Source of the DNA: Apostichopus japonicus
Lineage: Eukaryota; Echinodermata; Holothuroidea; Aspidochirotida; Stichopodidae
Direction: 5' to 3'
Assembly (NCBI RefSeq): GCF_037975245.1
Contig: NC_092563.1
Span: 360,001-424,000 of the forward strand
Length of the DNA: 64,000 nucleotides
The position numbers were made by a program, and so were the translations under genes. Numbering within the stretch: the first letter of the stretch is position 1; the number at the start of each line of letters is the position of its first letter. The notes under the pieces were generated by a model. It saw only the letters and a list, made by a program, of their open reading frames with translations. It ran no database searches and was not told the origin of the DNA. Of the stretch, positions 45,801-57,800 are shown in pieces.

Positions 45801-48800
45801 TTATACTTATAACACCTCACTACTGCTCATCAAACCCGGGACCAGGTGGACCTCTACCGGAACTGATTAACCACTATGACGGCCACTAAGTTATTCACCG
45901 ATCTAAATACTTCTAATCAGTAAGGATACAGCAAATTCATCAAATCTTCAACAACAGCAATGAGTGCATCTTCTCTAAACCATGGGAGGAGTGCTCACCT
46001 AAAGAAATTGGACCACATGCATGCATGGCCCAAATGCACCAACTCACAGCTGCATGAATACATTATATACAACTGCAGGTCGAAACATGCATCATGATAA
46101 CAAACATGGATAACTATTCTTTAAAAAAGGACAGTTTTAACAAATGACTCCCTAAGTTCTGTTCCACAATGAACAATTAAAGATCTGCTTGATTGGCTCC
46201 AATTATAGCATGCTAAATAGCTAGGAAAGTTTTGTGATCACGTAATTGACCTCATGCCACAGTCGAAACAATTAGCCTGCATTGCTTCATAACACCATTA
46301 GGCTCTTTGTGTAAACACTGTGTGGTAATATGTTCATGTCTACAGTGTAGTTATTCATACAGCGATAACCAGTCTGCCAGAGACCGTCCCTCATACAAGA
46401 AAAAATATGTGGCAGGCGTTGCAGGCTAATTGGTAAAAATGAAGTTCTTCCACTGTGTACTTTATGTTTATACTAGCCAAGGTCATGCACATACACACCT
46501 ACCATTAGATAAAGATCGACACCTTGGGCCTTCAGTATATATAGGGACTGACAAACTATTATGAGTATTCAAGGGCGTAGGAACCGGGGGCTGGGGGGCG
46601 CCAGCCCCCCCCCCCAGTGAAAAATATGGGGGGGGGGCGGAAGTATCATTCCGCCCCCCCGCTTCGCAAGTCAGAAAACCCCTTTTTCATTTCCAAATGA
46701 GAAAAAAATCTCATTTGGAGCACCAAATTGCATCTAAGGCCAGGTGAAAATGCAAAATTATTTACAAAATTGGAGTGGGTGTTGAAGTGTGCTACTGTAT
46801 ATTGCACCAAATTGCATCAGAGGCCACCTGGAAATGCACCCCTCCCCTTAGACCCATCCCCCAGGCCAGCCATCAGTCTTCAGCCCCACCCCCACTCAAA
46901 AGTACCTTCCTACGCCACTGTGAGTATTAATTTTATGTTCTTCACAATTAAATCTCAAGTTTAATGCAAAACTTTCTACAAATTCCAACATGGTCTGTAA
47001 GTCAGTGACTTAATTGGAAACATGTTTGGTAGAGGATACTGTATTATGCAAAGGGACCACTCCAAAGCCTAGTTTTCCCGATACTGATACTGTACTTGTG
47101 TATACGACTATACAGGACTACAGTAGTGCCTAGCATTTGTTAATCATACAACTAATGTGACTACTGCTTCTACTACGACTACAATGCTCGTTATGCTAGT
47201 GGATTTTTACAATAAAGTTACCACTGACTGAGGCCTCAATATACATGGAGCCTAGATGTGTTTACAACAGAGACAGTATGGTCTTCATAACCTCACAGTA
47301 TTTGATAAAACTGAAATAGTTAATATGTTCAGACAGTGATTTAAAACGAAGAGATATTCAACATGGAACAAATACTTGCAAATTCAAGTTTGATTCACCG
47401 AATTTAGCCCTTGACTAAACACTTGGAAAACTTAAGCTTTACCTTGAGCTTAAACGTCTTCAGAGGATGCGACTGTGTTTACAAAGCTACAATACATACA
47501 TTTTTTACAAATCAGGCAAAACTATGTATTTAGCTGCCAAACTAAGTTGAGCATATTCACCCAACAAGCAACGAGGGCACGTACTTCCAAAGAGACAGAA
47601 ACAATCAACATGGTAAGACAATTGCCGTTTGGCTGAGCCATGGATAAAGGAAATACAGGAACACACAGCATGCTATACACTCTACAGATGCTCCAAGAAC
47701 TAATTCAGAAAGGATAGCCTACTCAATAGACTCACTTACTCATATTGCTACAACACTTGCATTGCAAAAATGAACTGTTAGTTCAGGTTAACATAATCTT
47801 CCCAGGTAAGAGAGCCGTTACCCAAATAACTCTCCAGCGAGACATGTTGGACAGGATTCATTCATCTTACATGGGAATTGCTGCATGCCTCAGACGAGCA
47901 TGGAATTCTCTTTACTGTCCAGGTATCAGTTTGAAAATTACAAGACTATATCCAAACATGTGACATCTGCAGGAGTATGGACAACATCCAACCAAATGAA
48001 CCTCTGACAACTCATCAAGTTGAACAACTTCCCTGGACAAAAGTTGAAACTGGTATCTTTGACTTCCACCAAAAGAACTACCTCGTCGCCAGTGTTTTGT
48101 CCTGGAGAACCTGTCTTTAGGCTTCGGATGATCCAGGTTCAAGAAGGATTCAGAGAGAGCTTTATATGATATCCTGGTTTATTCGTATATGTTAGGTTTA
48201 AAGATACTACATTCCTCGATCCCCCTCAGATATGACCTACCAGAAAATGAACTTGAACGAGTAACAATTAGATCGCTAATTATGAAAGGCCTACTTTAAT
48301 CATTATGATTAATAACAAAGGATGTCAAAAAGAAATAATTAAAGCTAATGAGAAAACTACAGACTTTTGACTTTTACTTATTGACGTAATCCTTTGACCA
48401 AATAGGCGGCTTTGAAGTACGCCCATATCGGGTCTTTGTAAGGGTTATGTCCGGAGTCCCTGGGGTTGTTGTCAGGACTGGTTGATTGAGACCCTGGATC
48501 CCCATTGAGGGTCTCAGTGTGAACATCCCTGTCCATAAGGGTATCCTGGTCTTATTTCAGGTGACTTGTGGGGTTCCTGTGGGGTTTGGTTTGTCCCACA
48601 AGGAGATGAGTTCACTACGTCAGAGTTGGAATTTCAGGAACTTTTGTAATTGGTAGGTTATTACTCTGGCATTCAGACACATTTGGTTTGCTAGAGTCAT
48701 CTGGTATTAGGTACAGGTAATCCCATAAACAAATCTGTGATTATTACTCGGTACCCTCACCAGATAAGTGTTGGTGCCCTTGATCTGAACAATGGTCCCT

Positions 48801-51800
48801 GGGATCCATCTTTCCTTCCCTCCCGCATGTTTTTCACCCGGACTGGTTGATACAAGTCCGAAAACCCTCATCCATGCCACGAAAGAGTCCATAATTAGCT
48901 GTATGTTGCATCCAAAAAACCCGCCGTTTGTACGAACGGCAGGTATATTCCAGTTGGTTAGTTGAGTGATCAGTCCCATCTTTTCGCACCTTAGTTGAGC
49001 TGCCTTTTCCTCTATTATAAAACTCATCACACAGCTAATAGCCAAATCACTATCAGTTCAAGGCAGACATGGCAAGTGTGAACAAATAAACCAATCCCAA
49101 TCTGTTTGCAGGAGATAAAGTTTCAGTTAGTTGAGGTCAAGAGAGCTGATAAATACAACCTTTGGTTAATGGAGTAATTCTCATCATGTGATTTGGGAAA
49201 CTCTGTCACGTTGCATTTTGGTTTTAACCTGTTGCCTTTCAACCTTAGATTTATGGCTGGACTTAACAAGAGAGAGTCTTGTTCTGGGGCCCCCTTTAGG
49301 AAAAGTTTGGCAGGGGTTTTGCCCGTTGTGGAATGGGGAATATTAAGGTAATGAAACAGTACATTAGCAACCTTATTGTAGAGACATATTTTGGTCACAT
49401 TTTCTAAACATTCTTTTAAAATTGGTCTGGACATGTTTTTCAGCTAGCCCATTACTAGCTGGATGGTAGGGAGGACACACTGTGTTGTCAATTTGGTTTT
49501 CCTTCAAAATGTCTGAAATTCTGAAGAGATAAACTGTGGCCCATTGTCTGATACCACCTGTTTTGGAAGACCAAACCTTGCCAGTAACAGCCTCATAACT
49601 GTAATATATGTTGCAGTAGCAGTGGTACTCCTCATAGGAATGACCTCTAGGCACTTGGAGTGACTATCCACTACTAGCAAAATTTGCTGACCACTGATTT
49701 CGGCGAATTCAAGGTGTATCCGTTGCCAAGGCTCAGTTGCCCAGGGCCAGAGCAACAATGGAACCACATGAGGTTTATTCTGAGTGCTGATGCACTCCGA
49801 ACACATACGTACTGTATCTTCTATATCTTTGTCTAGGCCTGGCCACCAAACATCATTCCAGGATGGCACTCCTGAAGCTCCATAAGCATGCGCTGCTGAA
49901 GTTTGGTCGGAATTATAACTCTGCGACCCCAGATCAAACAACCATCTTCTAAACTCAGCTCATATGTCTACGCCTAAAATAAGGCTGAATTGATTCATTA
50001 TCACAATTATAGCTTGGCCAGCCAGCCAAAGTATAATCATACACTTTTGTTAGAATTTCATCCTTGCTAGTGCACTTTGCTATTGCAGTCACAGTGAAAG
50101 GTAATGCGTCTACCAACGAGGTATTATAAACTCCGTGTTGGCATCCACCACACTTGGTAAAGGCAATCAACTTAGCAAGTTCGCATTTGCATTTTTAGCT
50201 GGAGAGCGATATTCAATATCATAATTATATCCTGCTAACAGCAAAGCCCAATGAAGCCTGCATCCTAGCCCCTGCAATGGATGGTATCCCTGATTTGGCC
50301 CAAATATGCGTGTTAGAGGCTGTTGATCAGTTACCATAGACAATTTTGTTCCACATAAATACAAATGAAACTTCTTCACAGCATATATAGCTAAAGCTTC
50401 AATATCTCTCTGCGCATAATTTTTCCCGCAGATTTTAAGGTTCGTGAGGCAAATGCGACTGGTTTTTTCCACAGTCCGCTAGCCTATGGCTTAATACTGC
50501 ACCTAGTCCATAGGGACTTGCATCTACGCTTAATAGTACTAGAGGTTTAGTTGGGTCATAATGAATGAGAACCTGGTGTCCTGAGAGAACTGTTTTGGCA
50601 TGTACTTGAAGGCATCATCACGTTTTTCACTCCAAACCCATTCTGATGAATGATGCTGAAATACTGAACCTGATATTTGTAGAACTGGCACTTGGTAATA
50701 TTGAGGTGAACATTGTGCTGTGTAACTCTCTCAAAAACTAAATGTAAGACTGTCAAATGCTCATCTGTTGTAGTGGTGGCAATGTCATCGATGTAACAAA
50801 ATACATTGTCAATGCCTGATAGGATCTTAGCCATGATAGCTGAAAAATAGACGGTTCATTTTTACACCGAAACACAAACGATTTGGCAAAAAAAGACCTT
50901 GATTGGTATTCATGGTCAACAACTCCGCAGAATCGGGGTCAAGTTTCAACTGATTAAATGCACCAGTTAAATCTAGAATTGAATATACCCTTGGCTGTAT
51001 GCCCTCTTGTGCAAGCTTTGCAAATAGATCCTGTGCATTTGGCAGTTTGTACCCATCATCCTCAATGACCTTGTTTACCTTCTTATAGTCCCCACATACC
51101 CTAATTTGGCCTTGGGATATCTGGACATGAACAGTGGGGGATACCCATTCACTATATTTCACTGAATTCATGACTCCTGTGTCTTTTAATCTCTCATACT
51201 CCTTATTTACCCTTCCCACTAACGAATAGGGTACAGGACGGGCCTTTTGGTACACTGGTTTTGTCCCCATTTTGAGCAAGTTAAGGGTAGCAGTAAATCC
51301 ATATGTATCCCACTAGAATCTGTTTCAAACAATTCTTCATGTTGTTTAAGCAACTTTTATAGGGCAGGTGGGTGATCCCCTTTGGAAGGTAACTTTAGGT
51401 TTTGTTATTCATTGAGAATATGCCATCCCACTTTAGCTTTATGCTACTTAACCAATCTCGGCATAAGAGGGATGGTCAGTTACCCTCCACCAGACCAATT
51501 CTAGGGTTTCTACCTGTTTCCCATACATAACTGGTACTGTGATAGCCCCAATCAATGGAACTTCTCCAAAATAACTGTGCAAGGTGGTTCCCACACTGTG
51601 TAAAGGAAATGTATCAAGCAAGGAATGGTATTTCCTTTCTGATATGGTTGAGCGTGAAGCTCCTGTATCAACCTCCATTTTGATATCCTCACCCCCAACA
51701 TTAATCAATACCTCATATGGTTTAATTCTCCCTGTAGCCTGAGTGTAATGGATACTCCCAGCTACGATGTACAGTCCATACTGTACATCGGCAGTCACAG

Positions 51801-54800
51801 AACTAGTACCAGCATTGCCATCTACGGTTCTGCCGCCGGTTGTCATGGTGATAATCAATCCTGTGTGTATCGCCTCCATTCGACTTGTTGTTACCAGAGC
51901 TCCCCATGTAACTTTTGTTTGCCTGCCATCCCATCCTCTTCGCCTGTGTTCTGTACTGGAGAACCTGTCTTTAGGCTTCCGATAGTCCAGGTTCAAGAAG
52001 GATTCAGAGAGCTTTATATGTATGTATGTATGTATATGTGATCTTCCCGCAAGCAGGAACTCGCGAAAGAAGCCATGGAGGCTTGTAGACTCGCAAGCTG
52101 ACCGTAGCCAATCTCTCGGCACACATCCATTTAACGTCCATGTCGGGGAGTTGTTATTGAACAACACCCTTGCCAGACGACACACATTGCTGTCGGCGGG
52201 GAATCGAACCAGGGATCTCATGACTGGGAGACGCCGGCGTTAACCACTAGGCTATACACTCCGCTATACAGGCCACAGGATATAAGATATCCTGGTTTAT
52301 TCGTTTCTCGGGATAACATCAAGTCCACCCAACTGGGTGTGGCATCATAACATGGGTGATACCATTTTATGTTAGGGTTAAATACTACAATTACTGTAGA
52401 GTACTACCCAGGATTCTGGGAAATTGACTTTCTACCAGACTCTGTAGGTAGCTTTACAGTGATACACTAGCTGAAGGCACAGTTTGCATGTCACGGCATC
52501 CCAGCATCCTGCTTGTCAGGCAATGGAGTATGGACCACAGTTCTCATCCAGTGAATTTCTAAACTTTGAAAAGAAGTGGCAGTTTAACCACATAACATCA
52601 CAAGGTCTTGACACGAGTCCAGCGCAAAGACTGTTCAGTTACAGAACAAAAACACTCTACCTTTGACCAAAGAGTGACAAAGACAGAGACATTACTTCAA
52701 CAAACAAGCACATGTAAGCATTACCAGCTAGAGACACTGTCTGATTTATGCCACAGGATTCCCACAAAAACTGAAAGAATGAACAGCAATGGGATAGCAA
52801 AGCCCACTATGGCTCACATACCTTGCAGTTGCACCTAAACTAATAATAATAATAATAATATACTAAATATTACTATGGATAAATACTAACTAAGGCTATA
52901 TATTATATACCTAACGTTAGGCTAAGTACTTGCCTGTAACTTGACCTCATATATCACTTTTTCTTAGGTTGAAAGACTTTCGTATGTTCTGCACCGAATT
53001 TACAGAGACTTCCATCATTTTCTGCTTTCATTTTGTTCGTATAACCTAGCCCTACAAGATGGGCTAGTCCGTCTCTCTTGGACACTTTGGCTAGTTCCGA
53101 AAGCACTAAATTCTTCGAATTTGTATACGTATTTTGACGTTATAAAAGTGAACAGCGCCGCCAGCGTCAAAGGAGACAACTTCAATGAAGACAACAGCAT
53201 CAAAGTAGACAACCTTGTTGAAGGAGACAGCAATATTAAAGGAGACAACAACATTGAAGTAGACAACAACATTGAAGGAGAAAACAACATTAAAGGAGAC
53301 AACAACATGATAACAGACAGCATAGAAGTAAACAACATAATACATTGCCCTTTCGGTGTTCCATAGGAACAAAAATCCAACAAAACCTTCAACTTTCATG
53401 ACAGAGCTGACAACCGACCAGCTACCTTGTCCTCATACACTCAGAGAAATATCTACAAACAGACTAACACCGCTACACAGCAAAAACGAGTTGGACAAAC
53501 AAATGCCCCTCCCTACAAGGTTTAAGGACTATATGTTATGTTAATATGATTGCAAGTTTTCTTTGTTTGTTGCAACAACCATACTAGGTCTTATTTAACT
53601 TTCTGGGATTGTTCCAAAATTTTAAAACTAATTATTCCTGTGAGTATAGCTAGGGAGCAGGACACTTCGCCCAACAACCATTTCGCCCAACTGCCATTTC
53701 GCCCAACCTTATCATTTCTACCAACCAGCCTGGTCATTTCGTCCAACCAGCCTAGTCATTTCGCCCAATCATCCTGGTCATTTCGCCCAACCAGCCTGGT
53801 CATTTCGCCCAACCGTGTTGGTCATTTCGCCCAACCTTGATTAAATATGATACTTCAAAAGGAAACGTTCGGGAATTGTTAACGTTACAGGATACTAACC
53901 GTATATTAAAGAAACTTGAGGATCGATCAGTGTGTTAGGGGTAAGGTTTGATAGTACACGTCCGAATATTAAGGAATATTAAGGAAACTTGAAGTCCTTT
54001 ACTTTGTATAACTTTAGTAAGGAAACGTTCGGGAATTTTTAACGTTACAGGATACGAACCAAATATTAAGGAATCTTGAGGATGGATCAGTGTTTTAGGG
54101 GTTAGGTTTGATAGTAAACGTTCGGGAATTGTTAACGTTACGGGAAACTTGAATCGTGGTTTAATTGATCACATATGTGATGACATATGTGGTTACATTG
54201 ATAAAGTGGTTACATTAATTAATTATAGTACTTCAATATTATGGACGGGTTTTATAAATATATAAAAAAAAAATCAATTTAATAAGGAAACGTTCGGGAA
54301 TTGTTAGTCAGTAGGATGGATCAGTGTTTTAGGGGTTAGGTTTGATAGTTTTTTATGAAGACCGATTCCCCCTGTGTTTGTATAACATTAGATTAACACT
54401 ATATGTAGAACTAGATAAACACATAACTGCTGTGAACAATACCCTTGATTAATGCCTGGCGGACTTGATAAACGCTTGACCGAAGTCATCAAGCAGAACA
54501 ATAGGTGTGGATTAATAAACCACGAACAATAGGCCTCCGATAAACGTCTGGTTGACCGGATAAACGCTTCGCTGAGCAGAACAATAACTGCGGATTACTG
54601 ACTCACAAATGCAATGACATCAATTAGTGACATCAACCTGTCAATCACATGGGATGAACCCATAATAATATAACTTCCAATAATATAACCCAAAATAAAT
54701 AAAATTGAACTAGTGAAATAGAAACGGTTATATTATTCCACACCGATTCCCCTTTGTTTGTATAATAATATAACTTCCATATAATAATAATATAACTTCC

Positions 54801-57800
54801 AATAATTTAACCCAAAATAAATCAAATTGAACTAGTGAAATAGAAACAGTTATATTATTCCACACCGATTCCCCTTTGTTTGTATAATACTATAATTTCC
54901 ATTGTATGCTTAAACGCCTAGTAGTGTAATCCTCCCATTATACCCGAAATAACTGCTCAGACTCCGATCGATATCGAGCGGACCTCACTTTATTTACACA
55001 AAAAATCATTGGCAAATTCCTGTTTCTAACAGGGCTGGATAACCCTAATTTCTCATGTTTCTACCATAATGTGTTTCCATTCTAACAAGATATTTCACCT
55101 AAATATTTCACTTCTGAAAATTAGCATAATACTGCATAAGCTTAGCTGTGTGACATTGTTGGGTAACATGTGTGACGTTCTAAATTTTCATTCCATAGTA
55201 CGCAATTTTTGCAGTGCAAATGTTGACTCTAGTAATGGCCACAGAACAGCACTGATGTTGATATTTCATAGGAATTACTTTAAAACAGCTTTACTGCCAT
55301 GGTTTTCTTTTTGGAGGGTCATGTGTGTGACATTGTTGGGTCACGTGTGTGACATTCTGCATTTTCATGGATGCTGCAAGTTCATTGGACCAAGCTATTC
55401 TCATTTGCATATGACACTGTTGTTATGCCACACACACATAACAAACCAGTCTGCTAACAATAGTTAGTTTGTTGAATGCTCAACTTGGGGCTTCATTGTC
55501 ACACACATGACCATAAATGTCACACACGTGTCCATCGGTCACGTGTGTGACTACCAATTAGAGGCTATTATTTAATCGTAGGAATAATTATTTTATCATA
55601 AGTTATCAGTTACATTTTATGAAAACTTTTGAGTTATTTGGGTAACGTGTGTGACATCAAAATTTTGCTAATTAGCACCCATTATTAACAAAGAATTGCA
55701 GATCAGGAACCTCTGCTTTAGGAATGAAATAAATTAACCCATGTTAAACTGCCTCCATGTGATAGTTGATAACTGAAATATTATTTCTAGATACTCATGC
55801 AGAAGAAAACAAATAAACAGTTGAAAACCACAAATTTTGGCTTTAACTAAAAATTATGCAAATTTATGCAAATTAGTATGCTTTGGTTGTAATTTTAATG
55901 AAAAAAATATGTAACAGCAAACTTGAGGTATCCCTCTAAAACTAAAAATATATTGTTTGGTCCTGATGAACATTTAGTTTTTTCATGCCAGTTTTAATTT
56001 CCAGAGAATATTATGGGCCCTTTTAGAGGTAAATGCATTAGCACAAACCAAAGTTAGTAGGCTACATATTGATAACAACTCCCTGACTCATTCAAGGCCA
56101 TGAACCATTACACTACTGTGAGATATTTTTTTCATTGGCTCTCTTTGGTAAATTATATTATACAGAGTATATTATACAGACATTGAGCAGACAGATGTCT
56201 TTGTCTAGAATGACCAAGTACTACAGTACTGTAGCCTTGATTTGTCACTTGTTGTACTTCAAAGAAGTAACATTTAGTGTATGCTCTTAAGCATAAACTT
56301 GAACAAACTGCAGTATATTTGTAAAGGAAATATGCAGTAAACACTTGTGCTTATAGGCCTGATTGACTTTCAATAGCAGTGCAACCTTCAATGTGACTTT
56401 GTGCAGGGTTTGTAGGCGTGTATTTTATGTAAATTCATTCTCTTTGCAAATTAGGCAAAACCACAAGGCCGGCAGGCTTTACTGATTCTCTAGATTGCCA
56501 CATTTCACAGTGTATGAGAACAATGCATGTACACTTTGTACATAATTATGATATTGCACTCAATAAGGTATAGGTCCACATATCTATGTACCATCTATGA
56601 AGTTTATTAAACCTAGTGAGAGATATTATGATTACAGCTAGGTTCAGAATGGGAAAAAAATTACTTCAAATACATCAAGTATGATGGTTATCTTTAGAAG
56701 AGCTCTTTACTGTTGAAGTTGTCGTGTTTACCAAGTTGTCAGACATTGAACTCTGTTGAACCATGACCTTTGACCAATGCACAGGAAACCTCTATGATTT
56801 CTTGTACTCCATAAAGCTGTCAGACTATGACCTCTATTGACCTTTGACCCTCACAGAAAACAGCAGGGTTCTTGGGTGGGTTGCTGGGTGCCCCACAGCA
56901 GTTACTCGTTGCAGTTGGCCGCGATGTTCGTTGGGTACGTGCCGTAAGTCTGCAGTAGTTTACTATTAGGGCGTCGGGGACCTAGTATTTTTAGGGGAAA
57001 CTTTGGTTCCCCGCTGGTGAATTTATTGTACGATATACCTTGAGGACACCTGTCTTAAAGGACCTGCAGATACTGGTGTAAAAAACTGGAAACTGACACA
57101 CAGGATCACACACAGGGATCACCATCACATACATGTATTCCTTTTGCCTGTGGCAAAGAATCAGTAAAATCTGGAGCTGGTAAAATATGTGAGCTTGTGC
57201 ATGATTTTTGGCATGATGATAGGAGCCAAATTAATTGAAAAAAAAAAAATTTTCATGTCACACTTTTATGGTTGCACTACTACTGTACATGAAATTTTGC
57301 AACTTTATTCTGAAACCTTGAACTTCCAACATGGACACAAACATTTGGAACTTTCAGGGCTTATGAAAATATTGCAATAACAGTACTCTAGGAGCAATGG
57401 TAGCACCAGAAAAGCCAACACTGAAAAATATAACAAAATTATGGGAATTAAGGGATCTAAAGGAAGGGGTTTCCTTTTTTTCCCTAACTTTTATAATAAT
57501 TTTTTTTAATAAAAGTGAGTTAGACGAAAAATGGTCTTATCATTTGACAATTTTGCACATTAATGCATTGCATTGGAAACTGAACATTTCTAATACAATT
57601 GATTGTCTATTTCCATATATTTTGTATAAGTAGCAGTTCTGATTGCAGAAACAACTGGGAAAATATAGACCTGTGGCAATTTTCCCCTTGTGCATTCTCC
57701 TCCCCCCCCCCCCCGTAGCCCTGCACCACTGTCTGGGAGCTTCTTGCCTATATTTTTTAATATTATTTGGTATATGTTGGGAGCTCCTAGGGGTCAGGAT

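Larger units (their letters stand above)
48093..52389 (-). mobile_element. degenerate Ty3/gypsy LTR retrotransposon in gene B intron 1
   Basis: On the minus strand the order is 5' LTR (52389-51945, split by a SINE), protease, reverse transcriptase, RNase H, integrase, a purine-rich tract 'gagggggatcgaggaa' and 3' LTR (48211-48093). LTRs start TGTAGTAT and share the cgaataaacc poly(A) signal, 'atataaagctctc' and 'aagacaggttctcca'. About 3.7 kb of internal DNA leaves no clear gag. Stops and frameshifts break pol. The protease-RT-RH-IN order is that of Ty3/gypsy. Confidence 0.85.

Noticed and set aside
26088-46964. Short open frames within the MITE copies
   Set aside because: They are G/C-rich MITE sequence read through and are not alike in frame between copies.
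48707-51720. Active retrotransposon or a host gene derived from gypsy pol
   Set aside because: Frameshifts between RT segments, stops in RNase H, no gag and a SINE in the LTR show a dead copy.
53121-53399. Val/Phe/Ser-rich and Asn/Asp-rich frames
   Set aside because: They are tandem-repeat arms of the foldback-like end.
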